Part shown: piece after piece, positions 1-4,933 of the stretch
Numbering within the stretch: the stretch's first letter is position 1
Layout: each line of letters starts with the position of its first letter
DNA from: CAZCDM01 sp964497475
Lineage (GTDB): Bacteria; Planctomycetota; Phycisphaerae; SM23-33
DNA: 5,025 nt
Assembly (NCBI GenBank): GCA_964497475.1
Contig: CAZCDM010000177.1
Span: 1 to 5,025, forward strand
Reading direction: 5' to 3'
Translations under genes and position numbers: made by a program
The notes under the pieces: generated by a model
Database searches by the model: none
Told to the model about the DNA's origin: nothing
What the model saw: only the letters and a program-made list of their open reading frames with translations

Positions 1-36
1 GTCACTCACCTTGCAGGGTTCCGCGATGATTTGTCC

Positions 37-64
37 TTGACAATCCGGTCGGCCGGGCGATAAT
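37..64 (+). promoter_or_regulatory. sigma-70-type promoter of rplU
   Basis: A perfect -35 box TTGACA (37-42) is followed after 16 bp by GATAAT (59-64), a five-of-six match to the -10 consensus. Transcription would start near position 71, giving a leader of about 37 nt before the GTG start at 108. A consensus -35 this close to a ribosomal protein gene fits strong housekeeping expression. No operator or attenuator is visible in the short leader. Confidence 0.75.
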
Positions 65-107
65 ACGCGGTTCCCATACAAGAATAAACCGCAACAGGAG
101 ATATGCC

Positions 108-425
108 GTGTATGCCGTAATTGAAGACAGTGGACAGCAGTTCCGGGTTTCCGAAGGTGACATGCTGGACGTCGATCTGCGCGAGCTGGCCGACGACGCC
201 AAGACCATCGAGTTCGACCGCGTGTTGCTGCTGCGCGACGACAAGGCCGTCAAAATCGGCACGCCGCTGGTCGAGGGCGCGACCGTCCAGGCTGACATCG
301 TCAACTCCGAAGCCAAAGGCCCCAAGGTCTACTCGCACTACCTCCGCCGCCGCAAGGCCTCGAAGAAGAAGGTCGGCCACCGGCAGAAGTACATCCGCGT
401 GAAGATCAGCAAGATCAGCGCCTAA
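108..425 (+). CDS. rplU: 50S ribosomal protein L21
   Basis: Product of 105 residues, the usual bacterial L21 length. L21 binds 23S rRNA in the large ribosomal subunit. The N-terminus MYAVIEDSGQQFRVSEGD is the typical L21 opening, and the basic C-terminal block (about residues 73-100) carries the family signature G90-H-R-Q-K-Y. The start is GTG at 108, because AGGAG at 96-100 lies 7 nt upstream and the L21 N-terminus begins exactly there. An ATG at 103 lies only 2 nt from the Shine-Dalgarno and opens a five-codon frame (MPCMP, stop 118-120). The gene has its own promoter (37-64) and terminator (455-479), so it is monocistronic. Most bacteria carry rpmA (L27) directly downstream; here it is absent. 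The identification is very secure. Confidence 0.97.
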   Translation: MYAVIEDSGQQFRVSEGDMLDVDLRELADDAKTIEFDRVLLLRDDKAVKIGTPLVEGATVQADIVNSEAKGPKVYSHYLRRRKASKKKVGHRQKYIRVKISKISA

Positions 426-454
426 ACGGCAATACAACCCCGCCGCCTCACACG

Positions 455-479
455 CACCCGCTTCGGCGGGTGTTTTTTT
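455..479 (+). terminator. rho-independent terminator after rplU
   Basis: A perfect 7-bp stem CACCCGC (455-461) / GCGGGTG (466-472) is closed by the extra-stable C(TTCG)G tetraloop (462-465) and followed by seven T (473-479). It begins 29 nt after the rplU stop codon and ends a one-gene transcript. Confidence 0.93.
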
Positions 480-522
480 GTCCGCACCGTTTGGCCGCGG
501 TGCTGCACTGCGGGCGATCCGA

Positions 523-528
523 TATACT
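523..528 (+). promoter_or_regulatory. candidate -10 box for the 67-residue gene
   Basis: TATACT (523-528) matches five of six -10 consensus bases and lies downstream of the rplU terminator, so the next gene needs a promoter about here. No good -35 box is visible at the right distance (sequence near 500-506 is GTGCTGC), so the promoter may be weak or depend on an activator or another sigma factor. The predicted leader to the ATG at 604 is about 70 nt. It contains a short GGAA...TTCC inverted repeat (about 561-577) of unclear meaning. Confidence 0.4.
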
Positions 529-603
529 GAGGTGACGATCCATCGCTCGTCTTGAGGACCGGAATTCGGGGGTTTCCTGGTTCTGTGTGAAAGGAGCGAT
601 GTA

Positions 604-807
604 ATGTGTACCTCCAACCCAGCGCGGGCAGATGACCCGTACCACCCCGAGGGCATGGTGCTTGCACCCCCGGCGGCAGAGCAACTCCGAGCCGCCATCG
701 ACCATGCCGACGCCCTGTTGAACGGCCGGGATGTTGACTCTGGCTTGCGGCATCTTGTGGCGGTACTGCAATGCCTCCGCACTCTCGGGCAAGACCTGCC
801 CGGGTAA
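604..807 (+). CDS. small hypothetical protein (67 aa)
   Basis: Not recognised. The case for a real gene is its setting: a strong Shine-Dalgarno AAGGAG (591-596) 7 nt before the ATG, a plausible -10 box upstream, and a strong terminator starting 14 nt after the stop. The N-terminal 22 residues are proline-rich and probably disordered. Residues 24-63 (AAEQLRAAIDHADALLNGRD onward) look like two amphipathic helices separated by a GRDVDSG turn. There is no signal peptide or membrane segment; Cys2 and Cys57 do not form a motif. Third-position GC looks lower than in the large neighbours. A start-stop ATGTAA (599-604) sits between the Shine-Dalgarno and the true ATG. The protein could be a small regulator or partner protein, but nothing in the sequence says which. 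Confidence 0.65.
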   Translation: MCTSNPARADDPYHPEGMVLAPPAAEQLRAAIDHADALLNGRDVDSGLRHLVAVLQCLRTLGQDLPG

Positions 808-820
808 GGGAACCCACCAC

Positions 821-854
821 CCCGGCCGGCACGCTCCCGGCCGGGATTTTTTTT
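821..854 (+). terminator. rho-independent terminator after the small gene
   Basis: A perfect 9-bp stem CCCGGCCGG (821-829) / CCGGCCGGG (837-845) has a 7-nt loop and is followed by one A and eight T (847-854). The T-tract lies only on the plus-strand side, with no A-run before 821. It therefore terminates the rightward small gene and not the convergent lipoprotein gene. Confidence 0.93.
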
Positions 855-896
855 CATACGGGACAAGCCCACAAGCGCGGTTACGACGTGCGGCCG

Positions 897-1745
897 CTAC
901 TTCTTCATTCGTTCGAGTGCGGTTTTGGCGGCCTTCTGGACGCTGGGGTCGGGGTCTTTGCGGGCGTTGACGAGCCCGACGGCGGCCCGGGGGTCGCCGA
1001 TGTGGCCCAGGGCGTTGGCGGCCTGGTAGCGGACCAGCGGGGCCGGGTCGTCCTGCAGGGCTTGGAGCAGGGGGTCGACGGTTGAGGGATCGCCCAGCAC
1101 GCCGAGCCCGGCCGCGGCTGCGGCACGGACCTTCAGCGACGGATCGGCCAGCAGTTGTGGCAGCCGGGCCAGGGCGATGGGCGTTTTCGTCCTCGCCAGG
1201 GCCAGTCCGGCCGATGCTTTGACGCGGTCGTCCGGGTCGCGCGTGGCGTCGCGCAGGGCCGGGGCGGTCTGCGGGTTGGCCAGTCGCCCCAGTGCCTCGG
1301 CTGCGGCCAGGCGGACATCCACCGCCGGGTCGCGCAGCCGTACAGCCAACACTGGCGCGACCTGCTCATCGCCGATCCAGCCCAGGGCCTCGATGGCTGC
1401 GACGCGCACCTTGCGTTGCGGGTCTTCCATCGCGAGCATCAACGCATCGTTGGCGGCCGGCTGGCGAAGCTCGCCGAGCTGCCCGGCCGCCTCGACACGG
1501 CGCTGCGTCGGCCCCGCAGCCAGCAGGGCTTCGATGGCATCGACGAACTCCGCCCGCAGGCGGGGCTCGTCTTCATCGGGCGGTAGATCTGCAACGCAGC
1601 GCTGGGCTACCAGCGAGGCCTCCCGGGCGGGCATGGGGCCGCCGGTGTATTGCGGCTCGGCCGGCGGGGCCGGCTGGGGCTCGCAGCCGGTCAGGACGAT
1701 CGTCGCAGCCAGCAGCGACGCCAGTAGAACATTTCGCGTAGTCAT
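897..1745 (-). CDS. HEAT-repeat lipoprotein
   Basis: Product of 282 residues. The N-terminus is a lipoprotein signal peptide: a positive start (MTTR), a hydrophobic stretch (6-18) and the lipobox L18-T-G-C21. Cys21 would be lipidated and residue +2 is Glu rather than Asp. A proline-rich linker (22-40) follows. From about residue 79 to the end run roughly six to seven HEAT / PBS-lyase-type repeats of about 31 residues, with the recurring pattern DP...VR.AAA.ALG..GDP (for example 140-158, 202-220, 233-251). HEAT solenoids are protein-interaction scaffolds, so a role as an envelope-anchored adaptor is likely; the partner is unknown. The PBS-lyase resemblance does not imply phycobilin chemistry. 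Upstream of ATG 1745 there is no Shine-Dalgarno, and a -10-like box ends 6 nt before the ATG, which suggests a leaderless mRNA. The gene converges with the small gene at 604-807. Confidence 0.9.
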   Translation of the reverse strand: MTTRNVLLASLLAATIVLTGCEPQPAPPAEPQYTGGPMPAREASLVAQRCVADLPPDEDEPRLRAEFVDAIEALLAAGPTQRRVEAAGQLGELRQPAANDALMLAMEDPQRKVRVAAIEALGWIGDEQVAPVLAVRLRDPAVDVRLAAAEALGRLANPQTAPALRDATRDPDDRVKASAGLALARTKTPIALARLPQLLADPSLKVRAAAAAGLGVLGDPSTVDPLLQALQDDPAPLVRYQAANALGHIGDPRAAVGLVNARKDPDPSVQKAAKTALERMKK

Positions 1746-1751
1746 GCTTTG

Positions 1752-1779
1752 AGTTTATCCGGATCGAGCATTGCCGCAA
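1752..1779 (-). promoter_or_regulatory. candidate promoter of the HEAT lipoprotein gene
   Basis: Read on the minus strand, TTGCGG (1779-1774) is followed after 16 bp by TAAACT (1757-1752). TAAACT keeps the conserved TA...T of a -10 box. Only 6 nt separate the end of the -10 from the ATG at 1745, so transcription would start at or next to the start codon. This agrees with the absence of a Shine-Dalgarno. Its -35 overlaps the -35 of the divergent promoter. Confidence 0.45.
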
Positions 1780-1798
1780 GTCTCTGCTCTGGTACAAT
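1771..1798 (+). promoter_or_regulatory. promoter of the aminotransferase operon
   Basis: TTGCCG (1771-1776) is followed after 16 bp by TACAAT (1793-1798). The -10 is extended by an upstream TGG (1790-1792), giving the TGnTACAAT form. The transcript would start near 1805, leaving about 27 nt of leader that includes AGGAG (1820-1824), 7 nt before the ATG at 1832. Confidence 0.65.
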
Positions 1799-1831
1799 GC
1801 CGCCTTCACGACCAACCACAGGAGCAGTCCC

Positions 1832-3019
1832 ATGGATATGCAACGTTCGGATCGGCTGGCTTCGCTGCCGCCGTACCTTTTCGCCGACCTCCGCCGCAAG
1901 ATCGCCGCCCGCCGCGCCCAGGGCCAGACGATCATCACCCTGGGCATTGGCGACCCGGACACGCCCGCGCCGGGGCCGGTCGTCGAGGAGATGGTCCGCG
2001 CCGTGGCCGACGCCGACGACCCCAACCGCCACCGCTACGGCTGTGACTGCCCCGTCGCCGAGTTCCCCCGCGCCTGCCGCGACTTCTACCGCCGCCGGTG
2101 GAATGTCGAACTGGCTGAGGATCAGCTCATCACCACCATGGGCTCGAAGGACGCCATCGCCAAGTTCCCCATGGGCATCATGAACCCGGGCGATGTGGGC
2201 ATCGCGCCGCTGCCGGGCTACCCGACGTACAACATCGGGCATGTCTTTGCCGGCGGCGAGACCTGGTACCTGCCGCTGCGGCCGGAGAACGGCTTCCTGC
2301 CGGACTTCGAGGAAGTGCCGGCCGACATCGCCAGGCGAGCCCGGCTGCTGTGGATCAACTATCCCAACAACCCCACGACGGCGACGGCGTCGCTGGATTT
2401 CTTCGCCCGGGCTGTCGAGTGGGGCCGAGCCAACGATGTGCTGATCTGCCACGACGCAGCCTACACGGAGAACACCTTCGACGGCTACGTCGCGCCGAGC
2501 ATTTTGCAGGTCGACGGCGCGGCCGACGTGGCTGTGGAGTTCTTCAGCCTGTCCAAGGGCTTCAGCATGACCGGCTGGCGGGTGGGCTGCATGGCGGGCA
2601 ACGCATCGGCCGTCGCTGCCCTCCAGGCCGTCAAGGATAACGTCGACAACGGCACGCTGCGCGCGGTGCAGTTCGCCGCCGCCCGCTCGCTGGACCAGGC
2701 GGAGGACATCGTCCCGCCGATCAATGAAGTCTACCGCCGCCGGCGCGACCTGGTGATCGACACCCTCAACGCGGCCGGCTGGTCGATGGACAAGCCCCAG
2801 GCGACGATCTACGTCTGGGCGCCCGTGCCGGAGGCGTTCGCCTCGGCCGATTCGCCCAGCGGCGCCTTCGCCGAAGCTCTGCTCGACACCCACGGCGTGG
2901 TCGTCACCCCCGGCCGGGGCTACGGCGAGACGGGCGAAGGGTTTTTCCGAATCTCACTGACCTACCCTGATGACGTCCTGGCCGAAGCGCTCGAGGCGAT
3001 CGTCGCCATGAAGGGATAA
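1832..3019 (+). CDS. dapL: LL-diaminopimelate aminotransferase-type class I/II PLP aminotransferase
   Basis: Product of 395 residues, full length for a fold-type I aminotransferase. The N-terminus (RLASLPPYLFADLRRK, LGIGDPDTPAP) closely resembles DapL enzymes of the bacterial DapL2 type. These convert tetrahydrodipicolinate plus glutamate to LL-diaminopimelate in one step, for lysine and peptidoglycan synthesis. Visible active-site parts are: GSK (104-106, phosphate site), Tyr130 in PLPGYP (stacks on PLP), NNP (179-181), Asp208 and Tyr211 in CHDAAY, the Schiff-base lysine Lys242 in SLSKG, Arg250 in TGWR, and Arg373 in FFRIS (substrate carboxylate). Two small departures from common family motifs are NPTT instead of NPTG and SKG instead of SKT. 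The ATG is set by AGGAG 7 nt upstream. It is first gene of an operon with the URO-D-like gene 2 bp downstream. Aminotransferase identity is certain; the exact substrate is probable, and a related amino acid is possible. Confidence 0.85.
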   Translation: MDMQRSDRLASLPPYLFADLRRKIAARRAQGQTIITLGIGDPDTPAPGPVVEEMVRAVADADDPNRHRYGCDCPVAEFPRACRDFYRRRWNVELAEDQLITTMGSKDAIAKFPMGIMNPGDVGIAPLPGYPTYNIGHVFAGGETWYLPLRPENGFLPDFEEVPADIARRARLLWINYPNNPTTATASLDFFARAVEWGRANDVLICHDAAYTENTFDGYVAPSILQVDGAADVAVEFFSLSKGFSMTGWRVGCMAGNASAVAALQAVKDNVDNGTLRAVQFAAARSLDQAEDIVPPINEVYRRRRDLVIDTLNAAGWSMDKPQATIYVWAPVPEAFASADSPSGAFAEALLDTHGVVVTPGRGYGETGEGFFRISLTYPDDVLAEALEAIVAMKG

Positions 3020-3021
3020 CC

Positions 3022-4089
3022 ATGTCTGAGGAAATGACACCCCGGCAGCGCTGGCTGGCCCTGCTGAACCGCGAAGACTACGACCGCATTCCCACCGACT
3101 ACTGGGCGACGAACGAAGTCACCGAGCGGCTGCTGAAAGACCTCGGCTGCAAAGATCAATTCGAGATGTACGACAAGTTGCATATCGACGGCGTCTATAC
3201 CATCGGCGCTCCCTATACCGGCGGGCCGAACCCCAAGGTGCCGGAGGGTAGTATCTGGGGCGTCCGAATGCAGAAGGTGGATTACGGCTCGGGAGCCTAC
3301 AGCGAAGTGGCCCGGCCGTACCCGCTGGAAGATTGCAAGACCGTCGCGGATGTCGAAGCCTTCCCCTGGCCGGACGGGGCGAATCACGACTTTGACGCCT
3401 TCGCGAAGAACCTCGCCGAGCTGGACGACCGCCGTGCGGTACGCTGTGGCCAGTACGAGCCATTCAACCTCTACACCAAGATGCGCGGCATGGAACAGGC
3501 CTACATGGACCTCGCCGTGGAAAAAGACATCGCCCATGCGATCCTGACGAAGATTTTCGACTTCCACTACGCCGTGATGAAGGGCATGTTCGAGGCCGGC
3601 GGCGGCCGGGTCGACCTGACGTATGTGGCCGAGGACCTCGGCAGTCAGACCAGCCTGCTGATGAGCAAGGAGATGATCCACGAGTTCATCCTGCCGAATC
3701 AGAAGAAGATGGCCGACATGGCTAAGAGCTACGGCATTCATGTGTTCTATCACACCGACGGAGCGGCCCGCGAGATCATCCCGGACCTGATCGACGTGAC
3801 CGGCATCGAGGTGCTCAACCCGATTCAGTGGCGCTGCCCGGGCATGGAGCGCGAGGGGCTCGTGAAAGATTTTGGCGACAAGATTGCCTTCCACGGCTCG
3901 ATCGACAACCAGCAGACGCTGCCCTTCGGCACGCCGGACGACGTCCGCCAGGAAGTCATCGAGAGTGTGGAAATCTACAAGCCCGCCCGCTGGATCTGCG
4001 CCCCGTGTCACAACCTCCAGCCCGTCAGTTCCACGGAAAATATCGTCACGATGTTCGAGACGATTTACGAGCACGGCAAGAGAAGCTGA
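3022..4089 (+). CDS. uroporphyrinogen decarboxylase superfamily protein (not HemE)
   Basis: Product of 355 residues resembling the URO-D superfamily (COG0407), a TIM-barrel family that includes HemE and cobamide- or corrinoid-linked methyltransferases such as MtaA and CmuA. The N-terminal RQAGR signature of HemE is missing (the region reads DYWATNEVTE), so heme synthesis is unlikely. Family-like landmarks are E204-D205-LG, the strand-end FYHTDGAA (His244, Asp246), VLNPIQW (264-270), HGSIDNQQ (291-298) and the C-terminal ICAPCHNLQP (325-334; Cys326, Cys329, His330). In MtaA-type proteins zinc is bound by H-x-C plus a distal Cys. Here the first motif is H-T-D, so zinc binding, if any, would use a changed ligand set. 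AAGGG (3011-3015) inside the end of the preceding gene serves as the Shine-Dalgarno, which implies translational coupling. The stop codon lies within a heptamer-repeat tract. Substrate unknown. Confidence 0.88.
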   Translation: MSEEMTPRQRWLALLNREDYDRIPTDYWATNEVTERLLKDLGCKDQFEMYDKLHIDGVYTIGAPYTGGPNPKVPEGSIWGVRMQKVDYGSGAYSEVARPYPLEDCKTVADVEAFPWPDGANHDFDAFAKNLAELDDRRAVRCGQYEPFNLYTKMRGMEQAYMDLAVEKDIAHAILTKIFDFHYAVMKGMFEAGGGRVDLTYVAEDLGSQTSLLMSKEMIHEFILPNQKKMADMAKSYGIHVFYHTDGAAREIIPDLIDVTGIEVLNPIQWRCPGMEREGLVKDFGDKIAFHGSIDNQQTLPFGTPDDVRQEVIESVEIYKPARWICAPCHNLQPVSSTENIVTMFETIYEHGKRS

Positions 4090-4116
4090 ATGATGAGTGG
4101 AGAATTATGAGTTATG
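4087..4116 (+). repeat. left heptamer repeats (TGAGTTA type)
   Basis: Four degenerate 7-nt units lie in register: TGAATGA (4087-4093), TGAGTGG (4094-4100), AGAATTA (4101-4107), TGAGTTA (4108-4114), then TG. The first three bases are the TGA stop codon of the URO-D-like gene. Confidence 0.6.
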
Positions 4117-4276
4117 GGCACCTTGAAAAATTCACTTTTCGGCCTCGCTGGTCTTTTCGCTCCCTGGCGGCATCGCAAAAAACGGCGGAATATGAGCCCA
4201 TATACACCATTTTTTGCTCTTTGCCAGAAAGCGAAAATCCTACGCGACATCCGAATTTGAATTTTTCAAAGTACCC
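4116..4276 (-). repeat. 161-bp imperfect palindrome, potential long RNA hairpin
   Basis: The arms meet at about 4196, with TATG (4191-4194) / CATA (4199-4202) around a 4-nt loop. Well-matched blocks are 4116-4134 with 4258-4276 (17 of 19), 4138-4142 with 4251-4255 (5 of 5), 4154-4168 with 4223-4237 (13 of 15), and 4175-4187 with 4205-4217 (11 of 13). The segments between are looser. All six mismatches inside these blocks are C opposite A on the plus strand, which would be G-U wobble pairs in a minus-strand RNA. The strand is assigned from that asymmetry. A small loose segment (G4169, G4170 opposite T4222, T4221) shows the opposite pattern. Confidence 0.8.
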
Positions 4277-4329
4277 TTATGAATGTACGCATCCGGCGCA
4301 CCATGTGCTGGCTGGATCTTCGTTTCTTT

Positions 4330-4350
4330 GAATTCATAACTCGTCACTGC
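4330..4350 (-). repeat. right heptamer repeats, inverted relative to the left set
   Basis: Read on the minus strand the tract is GCAGTGA (4350-4344), CGAGTTA (4343-4337), TGAATTC (4336-4330). These are the same TGAGTTA / TGAATTA-like units as at 4087-4116 but facing the other way, so the two tracts form terminal inverted repeats of the element. Confidence 0.55.
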
Positions 4351-4352
4351 AT

Positions 4353-4757
4353 ATGAACGTTCGCATGGAACATACCGAGGGCCACGGCGGCCTGGCCGAG
4401 GTCTGGCTGGACGGCGCTCTGCTGAGCGTGTGCGATCTGCTGAGCCCGCCGGGTGGTCGGCTGGCGCCCGGGCCGGTCGAGGACGTCGCCTTCCGCACCA
4501 CCGCCGACGAGCCGGTCGACTGGAGCCGGGCCATCCGCCGCAACCCCTCGCACCGCATCACCCTCGAGCCGATCCGCGGCTGGTCGTACATGGGCTTCGG
4601 CCGGGTCCTCCAGGTCATGCCCGTGGTGGTCCACTTTGGCCAGTTGCAGCTGGAAGACCCCAACTGGTCGACGGCCGAGGAACTGGTCGGCGAGTATGTC
4701 GCGCTGCCCATCGACCGGCTGGAGATCGTACCGGCCACGGCTTACCCGGACCTGTAA
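4353..4757 (+). CDS. hypothetical protein (134 aa)
   Basis: Not recognised. The frame is long, ends cleanly (TAA 4755-4757) and has the GC-rich third positions of the neighbouring genes, so it is very probably a real gene. The sequence looks mainly beta: AEVWLDGALLSVCDLL (15-30), HRITLEPI (67-74), then WSYMGFGRVLQVMPVVVHFGQ (77-97, interrupted by charged and glycine residues) and ALPIDRLEIVP (117-127). No signal peptide, membrane helix or catalytic motif stands out, and Cys27 is the only cysteine. A soluble cytoplasmic protein is likely. The start is uncertain: neither ATG 4353 nor in-frame ATG 4365 (Met5) has a Shine-Dalgarno, unlike most other genes here. The palindromic element ends 2 nt before 4353 and may have displaced the native leader. 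It could be the third gene of the operon or a separate unit. Confidence 0.75.
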   Translation: MNVRMEHTEGHGGLAEVWLDGALLSVCDLLSPPGGRLAPGPVEDVAFRTTADEPVDWSRAIRRNPSHRITLEPIRGWSYMGFGRVLQVMPVVVHFGQLQLEDPNWSTAEELVGEYVALPIDRLEIVPATAYPDL

Positions 4758-4772
4758 CCGGAAAACGGATAG

Positions 4773-4799
4773 CCACAGAGGCACAGAGAAGCAGAGAAA
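4773..4799 (+). repeat. 9-nt tandem repeat (CCACAGAGG type)
   Basis: Three degenerate units lie in register: CCACAGAGG (4773-4781), CACAGAGAA (4782-4790), GCAGAGAAA (4791-4799). From memory, CACAGAG-rich strings of this kind recur between genes in planctomycete and some other bacterial genomes; this is not verified here. No coding role is seen. Confidence 0.6.
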
Positions 4800-4803
4800 C
4801 AAC

Positions 4804-4823
4804 CCCAGCCGGGGGCGGCTGGG
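4804..4823. repeat. GC-rich hairpin 1 of 3
   Basis: A perfect 8-bp stem CCCAGCCG (4804-4811) / CGGCTGGG (4816-4823) has a GGGG loop. No T-tract follows, so it is not a standard intrinsic terminator. It begins 46 nt after the stop of the 134-residue gene and may still stabilise its mRNA end. Confidence 0.6.
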
Positions 4824-4846
4824 CTACATGCGAGCCCAACTTTCGG

Positions 4847-4870
4847 GTGGCGGGGCACCTGTCCCGCCGC
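4847..4870. repeat. GC-rich hairpin 2 of 3
   Basis: GTGGCGGG (4847-4854) pairs with CCCGCCGC (4863-4870), with one G-T wobble, around an 8-nt loop. No T-tract follows. Confidence 0.5.
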
Positions 4871-4896
4871 CTCATCAGAACAGCCGCGTCGTCATC

Positions 4897-4922
4897 GCTG
4901 GCGGGATGGGAACCCCGCCAGC
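4897..4922. repeat. GC-rich hairpin 3 of 3
   Basis: A perfect 9-bp stem GCTGGCGGG (4897-4905) / CCCGCCAGC (4914-4922) has an 8-nt loop. No T-tract follows. Its stem shares the GGCGGG core with hairpin 2, which suggests related repeat units. Confidence 0.55.
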
Positions 4923-4933
4923 CATATCCTATT

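Larger units (their letters stand above)
4087..4350. mobile_element. MITE-like non-coding element filling the intergenic gap
   Basis: The gap between the URO-D-like gene and the 134-residue gene is visibly more AT-rich than either. It has a layered structure: heptamer tract (4087-4116), 161-bp imperfect palindrome (4116-4276), about 50 nt without clear structure (4277-4329), and heptamers again in inverted orientation (4330-4350). It encodes no transposase. No target-site duplication is evident. It starts on the stop codon of one gene and ends 2 nt before the ATG of the next. The structure fits a miniature inverted-repeat element or other non-autonomous dispersed element, but mobility is inferred, since only one copy is visible. 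Confidence 0.6.

Noticed and set aside
6..872. Minus-strand frame (288 codons) spanning rplU and the small gene
   Set aside because: It crosses two plus-strand terminators and the rplU gene, has no family resemblance, and is low-complexity arginine- and alanine-rich.
897..1745. HEAT lipoprotein considered as a phycobilisome lyase
   Set aside because: PBS-lyase HEAT-like repeats are a generic solenoid. The protein has a lipobox and no photosynthesis genes are nearby.
1742..2893. Long minus-strand frame (383 codons) opposite the aminotransferase gene
   Set aside because: It is a GC-rich antisense shadow. The plus-strand protein has a complete aminotransferase active site, whereas this frame matches no family.
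2962..4074. Long minus-strand frame (370 codons) opposite the URO-D-like gene
   Set aside because: It is an antisense shadow caused by high third-position GC. The plus-strand product is a clear family member with a Shine-Dalgarno.
3022..4089. URO-D-like gene considered as hemE
   Set aside because: The N-terminal RQAGR active-site signature is absent and there is no heme-pathway context.
4065..4250. Minus-strand 61-residue frame (begins MSRRIFAFWQRAKNG) over the palindromic element
   Set aside because: It lies mostly in the palindrome and runs into the end of the URO-D-like gene. It has no clear start signals and is best seen as a by-product of the repeat, though it could be annotated repeatedly if the element has many copies.
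3828..4331. Plus-strand 167-residue frame across the end of the URO-D-like gene and the element
   Set aside because: It is an out-of-frame shadow of the URO-D-like gene that continues by chance through the non-coding element.
4804..4922. Three GC hairpins considered as terminators of the 134-residue gene
   Set aside because: None is followed by a T-tract on either strand, unlike the two clear terminators at 455-479 and 821-854.
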